From the NCBI GenBank assembly GCA_938009055.1, contig CALLIO010000192.1, forward strand, positions 1 through 5,141: a stretch of 5,141 nucleotides of DNA, in the 5' to 3' direction. The position numbers and the translations under genes were made by a program. The DNA is from an uncultured Altererythrobacter sp. GTDB taxonomy: Bacteria > Pseudomonadota > Alphaproteobacteria > Sphingomonadales > Sphingomonadaceae. Under the pieces are notes generated by a model. It saw only the letters and a program-made list of their open reading frames with translations. It was not told the origin of the DNA and made no database searches. Below are positions 1 to 4,645 of this stretch, in pieces. Numbering within the stretch: position 1 is the first letter of the stretch; each line of letters begins with the position of its first letter.

Positions 1-473
1 GTGGCCGAATGGCGCATCCGGTCAATCGCCTCGTTTACGCTCGACTCTTTCTCGATATAGGTGTCGGAGCGCGGCACATAAGCTTCGGGCTGATAATAGT
101 CGTAATAGGAAACGAAATACTCGACTGCGTTTTCGGGGAAGAAGCTTTTGAACTCGCCATAAAGCTGCGCGGCGAGGATTTTGTTGGGCGCCAGCACAAG
201 GGCAGGGCGCTGCATTTCCTCGATCACCTTGGCCATGGTGAAGGTCTTGCCCGAACCGGTTACGCCGAGCAGAACCTGCGTTTGCTCTTCCCCTTCAGCC
301 TCGCGCACCAATTCCTCAATCGCTTTGGGTTGGTCGCCAGCGGGCGAATAGTCAGAGACAATCTTGAACGGCTTGCCCGGCATCGACTTTTCCGGGCGCT
401 GCGGGCGGTACGGAGTAAACTCTTCGCCCGTTTCCGGCTCTTCCAGCCCGCGTCTGATGATGAGTTCGCTCAT
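1..473 (-). CDS. uvrB: UvrABC system protein B, N-terminal part (cut by window edge)
   Basis: UvrB is the damage-verifying helicase-like subunit of nucleotide excision repair; it is loaded on DNA by UvrA and then recruits UvrC. The 157 residues visible translate without interruption. They contain the Walker A motif GVTGSGKT (residues 70-77), the helicase Ia-like stretch LVLAPNKILAAQLYGE (92-107), and the start of the beta-hairpin region that clamps the DNA strand (YYDYYQPEAYVP, 123-134), all diagnostic for UvrB. The first 34 residues, before the segment homologous to the E. coli N-terminus, are an extension that I believe is usual in alphaproteobacteria. The ATG at 473 is chosen because an in-frame stop lies about 27 bp upstream with no other start between. 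There is no clear Shine-Dalgarno site. The remainder of the protein lies left of the window. A LexA-like box sits directly upstream. Confidence 0.97.
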   Translation of the reverse strand, partial: MSELIIRRGLEEPETGEEFTPYRPQRPEKSMPGKPFKIVSDYSPAGDQPKAIEELVREAEGEEQTQVLLGVTGSGKTFTMAKVIEEMQRPALVLAPNKILAAQLYGEFKSFFPENAVEYFVSYYDYYQPEAYVPRSDTYIEKESSVNEAIDRMRHSA

Positions 474-478
474 GGTGA

Positions 479-493
479 GAACATATGGAGCAC
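479..493 (-). promoter_or_regulatory. Candidate LexA (SOS) box upstream of uvrB
   Basis: On the + strand this reads GAAC-ATATGGA-GCAC. That is one mismatch from GAAC-N7-GAAC, the complement of the direct-repeat LexA box GTTC-N7-GTTC known in alphaproteobacteria. It lies 6 to 20 bp upstream of the uvrB start codon, where bound LexA could block transcription or elongation. The second half-site has C in place of A, so the site may be weak or fortuitous. No confident -35/-10 pair could be assigned in the 474-616 intergenic region. Confidence 0.35.
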
Positions 494-600
494 GCGGTCA
501 TCATTGTGAAGACATGGCTTGCCGATGATCCAGAGCAAAGTTAGCTTGGCCCCATGCAAGGCCGCAAAGGCCCCAGACTGGTCGCGCCAGATTTTACGAT

Positions 601-607
601 AAAAGGA
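601..607 (+). promoter_or_regulatory. Ribosome binding site deciding the lipoprotein start
   Basis: AAAAGGA lies 9 nt before the ATG at 617. It favours this start over the upstream in-frame ATG at 554, which would place 21 extra polar residues ahead of the signal peptide. Confidence 0.65.
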
Positions 608-616
608 TATTCAACA

Positions 617-1153
617 ATGAAACGGATTATCACTCTTGCGGCGACCAGCGCGCTTCTTGCCGCCTGTTCGGGCAGCCCCGAAACCGATGCGGATGGCGAT
701 GGCGAAATCACTGGCGAGGAAATGGCCGCCGCGGTCGAGAAGGCCGATATCAAGCCAGAAGCGGGCCAATATCGCGCAACATCAGAATTGGTCAGCATCG
801 ATATCCCCGGTGCGCCCGCTGGCATTGCCGATATGATGAAGGCCAATATGAAGGCGCAAACATCGGAATATTGCCTCACTCAAGAAGAGGCGGACAAGGG
901 CTTTGAAGAAATGGCCAAGGAATCGCAGGATGGCGATTGCTCGGTCGATAGTTTCGACGTGAACGGCGGCGATATTGATGCGAAGATGAGCTGTTCTGCT
1001 GGCGGGCAAGGCAAGATGAGCATCACGATGGATGGCTCGGGCACATCGACCACAATGGATATGACCGTCACGATGGAAGGTACGGTGCCGAGCATTGGTG
1101 ATGCGAAAATGGTGCTGCGCTCCAAATCAGAACGCATCGGCGATTGTCCATAG
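617..1153 (+). CDS. DUF3617-family lipoprotein with an EF-hand calcium loop
   Basis: This 178-residue protein has a lipoprotein signal peptide (MKRIITLAATSALLAAC; lipobox LAAC, acylated Cys17). Ser at +2 predicts sorting to the outer membrane. Right after the signal comes DADGDGEITGEE (residues 24-35), which fits the canonical 12-residue EF-hand loop with acids at positions 1, 3, 5 and 12, Gly6 and Ile8. The remainder (about 45-178) resembles DUF3617: an opening of the 'KPEAGQYR' type, the conserved 'YCLT' segment, and four cysteines (86, 108, 126, 177) that could form two disulfides in the periplasm. The family is common in sphingomonads and its function is unknown. The start at 617 is set by the signal peptide and an RBS. 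The hydrolase at 1204 follows after 50 bp on the same strand and could be co-transcribed. The family call is by recognition of sequence pattern, not by a search. Confidence 0.85.
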   Translation: MKRIITLAATSALLAACSGSPETDADGDGEITGEEMAAAVEKADIKPEAGQYRATSELVSIDIPGAPAGIADMMKANMKAQTSEYCLTQEEADKGFEEMAKESQDGDCSVDSFDVNGGDIDAKMSCSAGGQGKMSITMDGSGTSTTMDMTVTMEGTVPSIGDAKMVLRSKSERIGDCP

Positions 1154-1203
1154 TTCACCGCGCCCTTACCATGCCTTCATCTGTTGCGGTGTAGAGACGC
1201 AGC

Positions 1204-1953
1204 GTGACGGAAAAGGTAGGGCATACAACTCTTCAGGCGCGCGTGCGATTGGCCTTGCAAAGGGTCGATGGCCCGCGCGCTGCTGGCCCGTCGCTGCGCT
1301 ATTTGCTGCGCGAGGCAAGCTATCCCTTCTCGCCCGTCACGCGCCGATTGCGGCGCGGCGCGTCCATTGCACCTGCGAGCAATCCAAAAGTCGTATTGAT
1401 GCTGCCCGGCTTTATCGCCAGCCCGATCACTATGCGGTTCCTTTCCAAACAGATTGAGCAAGCAGGGCACACGGCCAAACAATGGAAGCAAGGGCTTAAC
1501 ACTGGCCCGAGCTTGGAGCGGGTGGTTGCTGTGGAGCAGCGCTTGCTCCAGATTGCCGAACGCTATGATACCAAACCGGTGCTGCTGGGCTGGAGCCTTG
1601 GCGGGATGTTCGCACGCGAGCTGGCGCACCGCCAACCTCAAGCAGTGTCGAAAGTGATCACAATGGGATCACCCTTTTCTGGTGATCCGCGGGCTAACAA
1701 TGCGTGGCGGCTCTATCAATTTGTTGCAGGCCATCCGGTCGATGCGCCGCCGGTTGCCAATCGGATCGGGCAAAAGCCGCCGGTTGAAACCGCGGCCATG
1801 TGGAGCGCACGCGATGGAGTGATTGCCCCTGATTGCGCGCGCGGACTGCCGAATGAGCGCGACCGCGCAATTGAAGTGGACTGCACGCATATGGGCTTTT
1901 CCTATGCGCGAGCAGCGGTTGAGGCTGTGCTCGCTGAACTGAACCGCGGCTAG
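1204..1953 (+). CDS. Alpha/beta hydrolase (lipase/esterase-like)
   Basis: This is a 249-residue soluble protein of the alpha/beta-hydrolase fold. The oxyanion-hole segment VVLMLPGF (63-70) is followed by the nucleophile elbow GWSLGG (129-134, Ser131). The likely acid is Asp204 in WSARDGVI and the likely base is His229 in CTHMGF, so the Ser-Asp-His triad is complete and in the right order. The 'WSxxDG' acid motif is of the kind seen in triacylglycerol lipase/PGAP1-like members; the substrate cannot be read from sequence. The first 60 residues are basic and have no signal peptide, suggesting a cytoplasmic enzyme. The start is a GTG with only a weak purine-rich upstream stretch (around 1192-1198), so the N-terminus is less certain than the fold. 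It lies 50 bp behind the lipoprotein gene, probably in one transcript. No clear intrinsic terminator follows; a T6 run at 1959-1964 has no strong stem before it. Confidence 0.88.
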   Translation: MTEKVGHTTLQARVRLALQRVDGPRAAGPSLRYLLREASYPFSPVTRRLRRGASIAPASNPKVVLMLPGFIASPITMRFLSKQIEQAGHTAKQWKQGLNTGPSLERVVAVEQRLLQIAERYDTKPVLLGWSLGGMFARELAHRQPQAVSKVITMGSPFSGDPRANNAWRLYQFVAGHPVDAPPVANRIGQKPPVETAAMWSARDGVIAPDCARGLPNERDRAIEVDCTHMGFSYARAAVEAVLAELNRG

Positions 1954-1965
1954 GCTGATTTTTTG

Positions 1966-1984
1966 CGAGTCGCACCCGAGTCGC
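1966..1984. repeat. Short direct repeat CGAGTCGC x2
   Basis: The octamer CGAGTCGC occurs at 1966-1973 and 1977-1984, an 11-bp period or one helical turn, directly after the hydrolase gene. Same-face spacing would suit a protein binding site, but it may be chance. The remainder of the 1954-2179 gap holds no coding potential that I can see and no confident promoter, though it must supply the promoter for the regulator downstream. Confidence 0.3.
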
Positions 1985-2179
1985 GATAAGAAAAAGCCCT
2001 GATCTCGGTCTCTACTTGGGTGATTGTACAGTGAAAATAGGGGTTCTTTCGACAACTGGTTCCATAACGGATGCAAATTTATCCAATGATTTCTTAGGGG
2101 GTTCCCGAAATTAGCGGATAGCTTTGCTCGACTCTCGAAGCATCCCCGCGTGCTGATCTTCAAATCGTGGCGCAGAACA

Positions 2180-2815
2180 ATGGCCATGACACGCAAAGCC
2201 ATCCTCCACTTCATCGACAGCTCCAGCCGTACGCGGGCAGAGTTGGCAAGGACCGGATTCGATCTGGGCCACCACGCGGAAGTCTATGCAGACATTTCGG
2301 ACCTCACCGTCCATCCCCCGCGAGAGGGCATCATCATCGCCCGTGATAATGCGGAAGCAGGCGGGATCGCTGTGATCCTGGAGCGGCTCAGCCGCCTGGG
2401 TATTTGGTTGCCGCTGATCGCAGTGGAAGAAAACCCGCGTCCCGGCCGCATTGTCGAGGCGATTAAGGCTGGCGCGCTCGACTATATGGCGTTGCCGCTT
2501 GATGCAGAACGGTTTGCCCGCTGTCTCGACCGGATTGAGGGTGAGGCAGAGATATTTGGCGAAACCCGCAAACGGATGATCGAAGCGCGCAGTCGCATCT
2601 CGAACCTCTCGCGGCGTGAACGCGAAGTGCTCGAATGGCTGGCAGAAGGCTCCTCGAACAAGGTGATCGCCCGCCAGCTTGAGATTAGTCCGCGCACGGT
2701 TGAAATCCACCGCGCGAATATGATGAGCAAGCTGGGCGCACGCCATGCCGCTGAAGCGGTGCGTTTGAAGCTAGAGGCGCAAATGGACGCAAGGCCGCAA
2801 ATGGGAATGGCTTAA
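2180..2815 (+). CDS. LuxR/FixJ-type transcriptional regulator with degenerate receiver domain
   Basis: The 211-residue protein has two domains. The C-terminal part (about 141-198) is a LuxR/GerE helix-turn-helix: LSRREREVLEWLAEG (143-157), then NKVIARQLEISPRTVEIHRANMMSKLGA spread over 160-187, with the conserved TVE(I)H recognition helix. The N-terminal part (about 5-120) keeps the length and the 'IVEAIKAGALDYMALPL' alpha4-beta5 pattern of FixJ receivers. However, key residues are changed: one acid (Asp13) remains of the usual pair, Arg55 falls where the phospho-Asp is expected with Asp56 shifted by one, the Thr/Ser is Val/Ala (81-82), and the conserved Lys before Pro106 is Leu105. Phosphorelay control is therefore doubtful. 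No histidine kinase gene is adjacent. Start choice is uncertain: GTG 2150 (+10 residues), ATG 2180 or ATG 2186; none has a good RBS. Target genes are unknown. A convergent gene follows. Confidence 0.85.
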   Translation: MAMTRKAILHFIDSSSRTRAELARTGFDLGHHAEVYADISDLTVHPPREGIIIARDNAEAGGIAVILERLSRLGIWLPLIAVEENPRPGRIVEAIKAGALDYMALPLDAERFARCLDRIEGEAEIFGETRKRMIEARSRISNLSRREREVLEWLAEGSSNKVIARQLEISPRTVEIHRANMMSKLGARHAAEAVRLKLEAQMDARPQMGMA

Positions 2816-2948
2816 ACGCCGATTGATACCCCGACTTACCTCGGGTCGCACCGGAAGGGGTAGATGACCGCAAGCGTTACCGCCCAACAGGAACTCTTCG
2901 CTCGCCGCGACATTGGCAAAGGCGCGCAAATTATGGAACCGGCTTCCC

Positions 2949-2989
2949 CGGGAGGCTGCTCTTTCATTGGTGGGAGGGCAGCCTTCCCG
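2949..2989. terminator. Hairpin between convergent genes, possible bidirectional terminator
   Basis: CGGGAGGCTGC (2949-2959) pairs with GCAGCCTTCCCG (2978-2989), giving an 11-bp GC-rich stem with one bulged T and an 18-nt loop. It lies between the stop of the regulator (2815) and the stop of the extensin-like gene (3009). A terminator role fits the position, but neither side carries a good U-tract, so it may be a Rho-related or RNA-protective stem. The remaining part of the 2816-3008 gap shows a short CCCGA/TCGGG stem (around 2829-2844) and nothing else clear. Confidence 0.4.
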
Positions 2990-3008
2990 TGTGGGTGGGT
3001 GCCTTGGG

Positions 3009-3725
3009 TCAGCGGCAGAAGCCGCGGCCCGTGCGCTCCAGATGGAAATGATCGCGATGCGCAGCGTTGTAATCCGGGCCAAGCACCGTTCCAAAGCGCT
3101 TGCACGCGCTGCGATGAACGGTCCGCAAAAACTGGCGTTCTTTCTGGCTGCCGCCGTTCCAATCTCCCGCCAGGCTGATCCGGCGTCCGTCCGCCAGCAC
3201 GAATGCCGAAACATCCACCGCTGCTGCGGTTGCATGAGCAGAGCGCCGTCCAGATCCGGCCACATTGCGGCACGAATAAGTGCCCATTGTCTCAATCCGT
3301 TCAAGCCGGCTGCCCAAAATTTGCTGCGCTGCCCGGTCAACGCCGTAGCGCGCCCAAGCGGCAAAGGTCTCGGCCGTGTCGCATTGCAAGGGGCCAACAT
3401 TGGACAATTCAAAATCGCCCTTATCGCCTCGGATTGCAGCGAGCTTGACCGTGCCAACATTGGCGCATCCTGCACCAAAATATTGGTCGGGCAGCGGCTG
3501 GAACTGGGTTCCTGTCTGGCCAAGCTTGGCAAGGCAAACGCGCGATCCGCGGCTCACTGACATTGGGCGCGGCGCAGAAACCGGCGCTTTTGAGACGCTG
3601 GCAGGCTGCGCGCGTTGCATCGAAGGCGGCGATTGTACGCTCGGGATGGCCCCGCTGCATGCGGTGACTGCCAATGCGCTAAGACCAACAAGCGCGCTGC
3701 GAATTGAGAATTGCGTTCTTTCCAT
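3009..3725 (-). CDS. Extensin-like C-terminal domain lipoprotein (putative Zn-dependent cell-wall peptidase)
   Basis: This 238-residue protein starts with a signal peptide ending in the lipobox VTAC (Cys23), so it is probably a lipoprotein. A Pro/Ser/Ala-rich linker (24-60) precedes a domain matching the bacterial extensin-like C-terminal family. That family shares metal-binding features with LAS/M15-type peptidoglycan peptidases: SAHATAAAVDVSAF (162-175, metal ligands His164 and Asp171) and AAHRDHFHLE (221-230, His226/His228), followed by the typical C-terminal 'GRGFC'. Cysteines 64, 87, 115, 152, 208 and 236 suggest periplasmic disulfides. The likely role is peptidoglycan trimming, but activity is unproven for this family. 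The ATG at 3725 gives a good signal peptide; the RBS is not obvious. The gene is downstream of the VOC gene on the same strand, but the 179-bp A+T-rich gap suggests its own promoter. Confidence 0.88.
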   Translation of the reverse strand: MERTQFSIRSALVGLSALAVTACSGAIPSVQSPPSMQRAQPASVSKAPVSAPRPMSVSRGSRVCLAKLGQTGTQFQPLPDQYFGAGCANVGTVKLAAIRGDKGDFELSNVGPLQCDTAETFAAWARYGVDRAAQQILGSRLERIETMGTYSCRNVAGSGRRSAHATAAAVDVSAFVLADGRRISLAGDWNGGSQKERQFLRTVHRSACKRFGTVLGPDYNAAHRDHFHLERTGRGFCR

Positions 3726-3750
3726 TTGGCGGCATATGCGCAGCCCTTAG

Positions 3751-3857
3751 TTAATTTAGCCGCCGCCAAACTGGGTTAACATCGCCCTAACTTTAACCAT
3801 GATTTACACCTAATCCGCCCTCGATAGGGAGAGGCACGCAGGGCAAAGACTGGTTAA
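3751..3857 (-). promoter_or_regulatory. A+T-rich upstream region of the extensin-like gene with clustered TTAA boxes
   Basis: Four TTAA tetramers (3751, 3776, 3793, 3854) occur in this short A+T-rich stretch. One reads TTAA-CATCGCC-CTAA (3776-3790), one mismatch from the CtrA site TTAA-N7-TTAA of alphaproteobacteria, 51-65 bp upstream of the gene's start codon. This is suggestive only; no -35/-10 pair could be fixed with confidence. Confidence 0.25.
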
Positions 3858-3904
3858 ATTTACCCTCACGCTTTTCGCCAAGCCCCAAGCAGAATAGCCG
3901 GTGC

Positions 3905-4288
3905 CTAGGGCTTTTCCGGTAACTCTTGCGCCACCGCTTCCCACAATTCGATCTTCACGCCATCCGGATCGAGGATCCACGCGAACTTGCCATAACCTTC
4001 ATCCACACTGTCGAGCACTTTGACCTTTTTCTTCTTGAGCTGCTTCACCATCCCATCGAGATCATCGACCCTTAGGTTGATCATGAACTCTGTCTTCCCC
4101 GGCTTCAAATAAGCATCATCGGAAAAGTGGCTAATCAGCGAATAGGGATTGGGATGCCCCTCGTCGCGCCAATCGAGCTGCGGCCCATATTCCCCATCAA
4201 GCCCGAGCACATCGCGGTACCATTCGCGCGTCTTCGCAGGGTCTTTGACGACGTAAAATACGCCGCCCAATCCGGTTACTTTGGCCAT
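3905..4288 (-). CDS. VOC (glyoxalase/bleomycin-resistance fold) family protein
   Basis: This 127-residue protein has a single pair of beta-alpha-beta-beta-beta modules. The N-terminal module opens with GGVFYVVKDPAKTREWYRDVLGL (8-30, the 'FY..vLGl' signature with Trp23/Tyr24). The second module has MINLRVDDLDGMVKQL (69-84) and ends WILDPDGVKIELWE (104-117), where Glu114 matches the last metal ligand of the fold. The first-strand His of metal-dependent members appears to be Gly9, and the third-ligand position in INLRV is not His, so it is probably not a glyoxalase I. It looks like the cytosolic VOC subgroup with the 'GVFxxxxDPxxxxxWYxxxLG' start, whose substrates are mostly unknown. KKKK (85-88) lies in a loop. 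The ATG at 4288 fits the fold start; upstream SD is weak (GCGAG about 10 nt away). Confidence 0.88.
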   Translation of the reverse strand: MAKVTGLGGVFYVVKDPAKTREWYRDVLGLDGEYGPQLDWRDEGHPNPYSLISHFSDDAYLKPGKTEFMINLRVDDLDGMVKQLKKKKVKVLDSVDEGYGKFAWILDPDGVKIELWEAVAQELPEKP

Positions 4289-4367
4289 TCAAACGCTCGC
4301 TTTATGGGTTGCACATGGGCAAAGATCCTAGGGGCAAACTGGGCCGCATCCAAACCACAATCCGCCC

Positions 4368-4386
4368 ACTTGCACCTTTTGCAAGT
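4368..4386. repeat. Perfect 7-bp inverted repeat ACTTGCA-N5-TGCAAGT
   Basis: ACTTGCA, a 5-nt spacer CCTTT, then TGCAAGT form a perfect dyad 80-98 bp upstream of the VOC start codon. It could be an operator for a dimeric repressor or a small RNA hairpin. The motif TTGCAC in its left arm also occurs at 4309 and 4565 within the same gap. Confidence 0.4.
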
Positions 4387-4490
4387 TGATGAAGCACATC
4401 CGCAGAAGTGTTTTGCAGAGGGCCCTGGCCCAAATGCACGAAAACCCCGCTTTGGCGTGAACCAAAACAGGGCGGGACGGGCTAAGTATG

Positions 4491-4507
4491 CAATTGTCAA
4501 AGAGCGC
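4491..4507 (-). promoter_or_regulatory. boxA-like antitermination sequence
   Basis: On the minus strand this reads GCGCTCTTTGACAATTG, close to the boxA of rRNA leaders (E. coli core TGCTCTTTAACA) and to the CTCTTTGACA version I associate with alphaproteobacterial rRNA leaders. NusB/S10 bind such sites. No rRNA gene follows in the window, so either it is a coincidence, a relic, or marks a non-rRNA transcript under Nus control. TTGACA inside it also resembles a -35 box, but no -10 is found at 16-18 bp. Confidence 0.3.
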
Positions 4508-4535
4508 GTTTCGCCGAGCCCCCTAGCAAAACGCG
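4505..4535. other. Strong hairpin adjoining the boxA-like site
   Basis: CGCGTTTCGC (4505-4514) pairs with GCAAAACGCG (4526-4535), a 10-bp stem with one G-T wobble and an 11-nt loop. On the minus strand it is immediately followed by CTCTTTGACA, so it would present or compete with the boxA-like site. It might instead act as a second terminator for the gene at 4646, although the following sequence is only weakly U-rich. Confidence 0.4.
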
Positions 4536-4605
4536 GCGATGTAGGAAAATAGCGCAGGCAGGCTTTGCACTGGGCTTCTAAGGCCCGCAAAACCTGACAA
4601 AGAAA

Positions 4606-4637
4606 CGGGCCGGGGGCGTGAAAGCATTTCCGGCCCG
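4606..4637 (-). terminator. Intrinsic terminator of the VCBS-like gene
   Basis: CGGGCCGG (4606-4613) and CCGGCCCG (4630-4637) form a perfect 8-bp GC stem with a 16-nt loop, starting 8 bp after the stop codon of the leftward gene. On the minus strand it is followed by TTTCTTTGT (4605-4597). On the plus strand it is followed by CTTTGTTTT, so it may act in both directions. An alternative partner GGCCCG at 4582-4587 could also pair with 4606-4611. Confidence 0.75.
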
Positions 4638-4645
4638 CTTTGTTT

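Larger units (their letters stand above)
4289..4645. other. 357-bp gene-free stretch rich in inverted repeats
   Basis: No convincing gene lies between the VOC start and the next stop codon. A 104-codon frame on the minus strand (4276-4590) crosses it, but its Cys/Arg/Phe-heavy composition does not look like protein. The stretch holds several inverted repeats: 4368-4386, the palindrome GGGCCCTGGCCC near 4420-4431, a broken stem near 4446-4475 (CCCGC...GCGGG and TTTGG...CCAAA), 4505-4535, and the terminator 4606-4637. It also holds a boxA-like sequence at 4491-4507. It probably contains the promoter and leader of the VOC gene on the minus strand, or a small RNA gene. Confidence 0.5.

Noticed and set aside
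9..509. 166-codon plus-strand open frame
   Set aside because: It lies antisense to uvrB, which has unmistakable motifs; the frame is a by-product of codon use.
554..616. Upstream ATG at 554 as start of the lipoprotein
   Set aside because: It would put 21 polar residues before an ideal lipoprotein signal peptide; the RBS at 601-607 serves the ATG at 617.
2840..2855. Shared GTCGCACC octamer after the stops of the hydrolase and the regulator genes
   Set aside because: Eight bases shared by two sites in 5 kb is not significant without more copies.
2864..3178. 104-codon plus-strand frame with a GGAAGGGG-like RBS
   Set aside because: Most of it is antisense to the extensin-like gene and the translation shows no domain or natural composition; the purine-rich start is probably chance.
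2771..3532. 253-codon minus-strand frame overlapping the extensin-like gene
   Set aside because: It is an alternative frame of the same strand; the extensin frame has a signal peptide and all metal ligands.
3756..3800. 14-codon minus-strand frame (MVKVRAMLTQFGGG) before the extensin-like gene, considered as a leader peptide
   Set aside because: No RBS, no codon bias toward one amino acid and no attenuator stem behind it.
4127..4552. 141-codon plus-strand frame
   Set aside because: Antisense to the VOC gene and then through inverted repeats; no recognisable protein features.
4276..4590. 104-codon minus-strand frame overlapping the VOC start, with a Cys-rich patch (CGCASSTCKRC)
   Set aside because: High Cys/Arg/Phe content, no RBS, crosses hairpins and the boxA-like site; conserved codon-level substitution in relatives would be needed to revive it.
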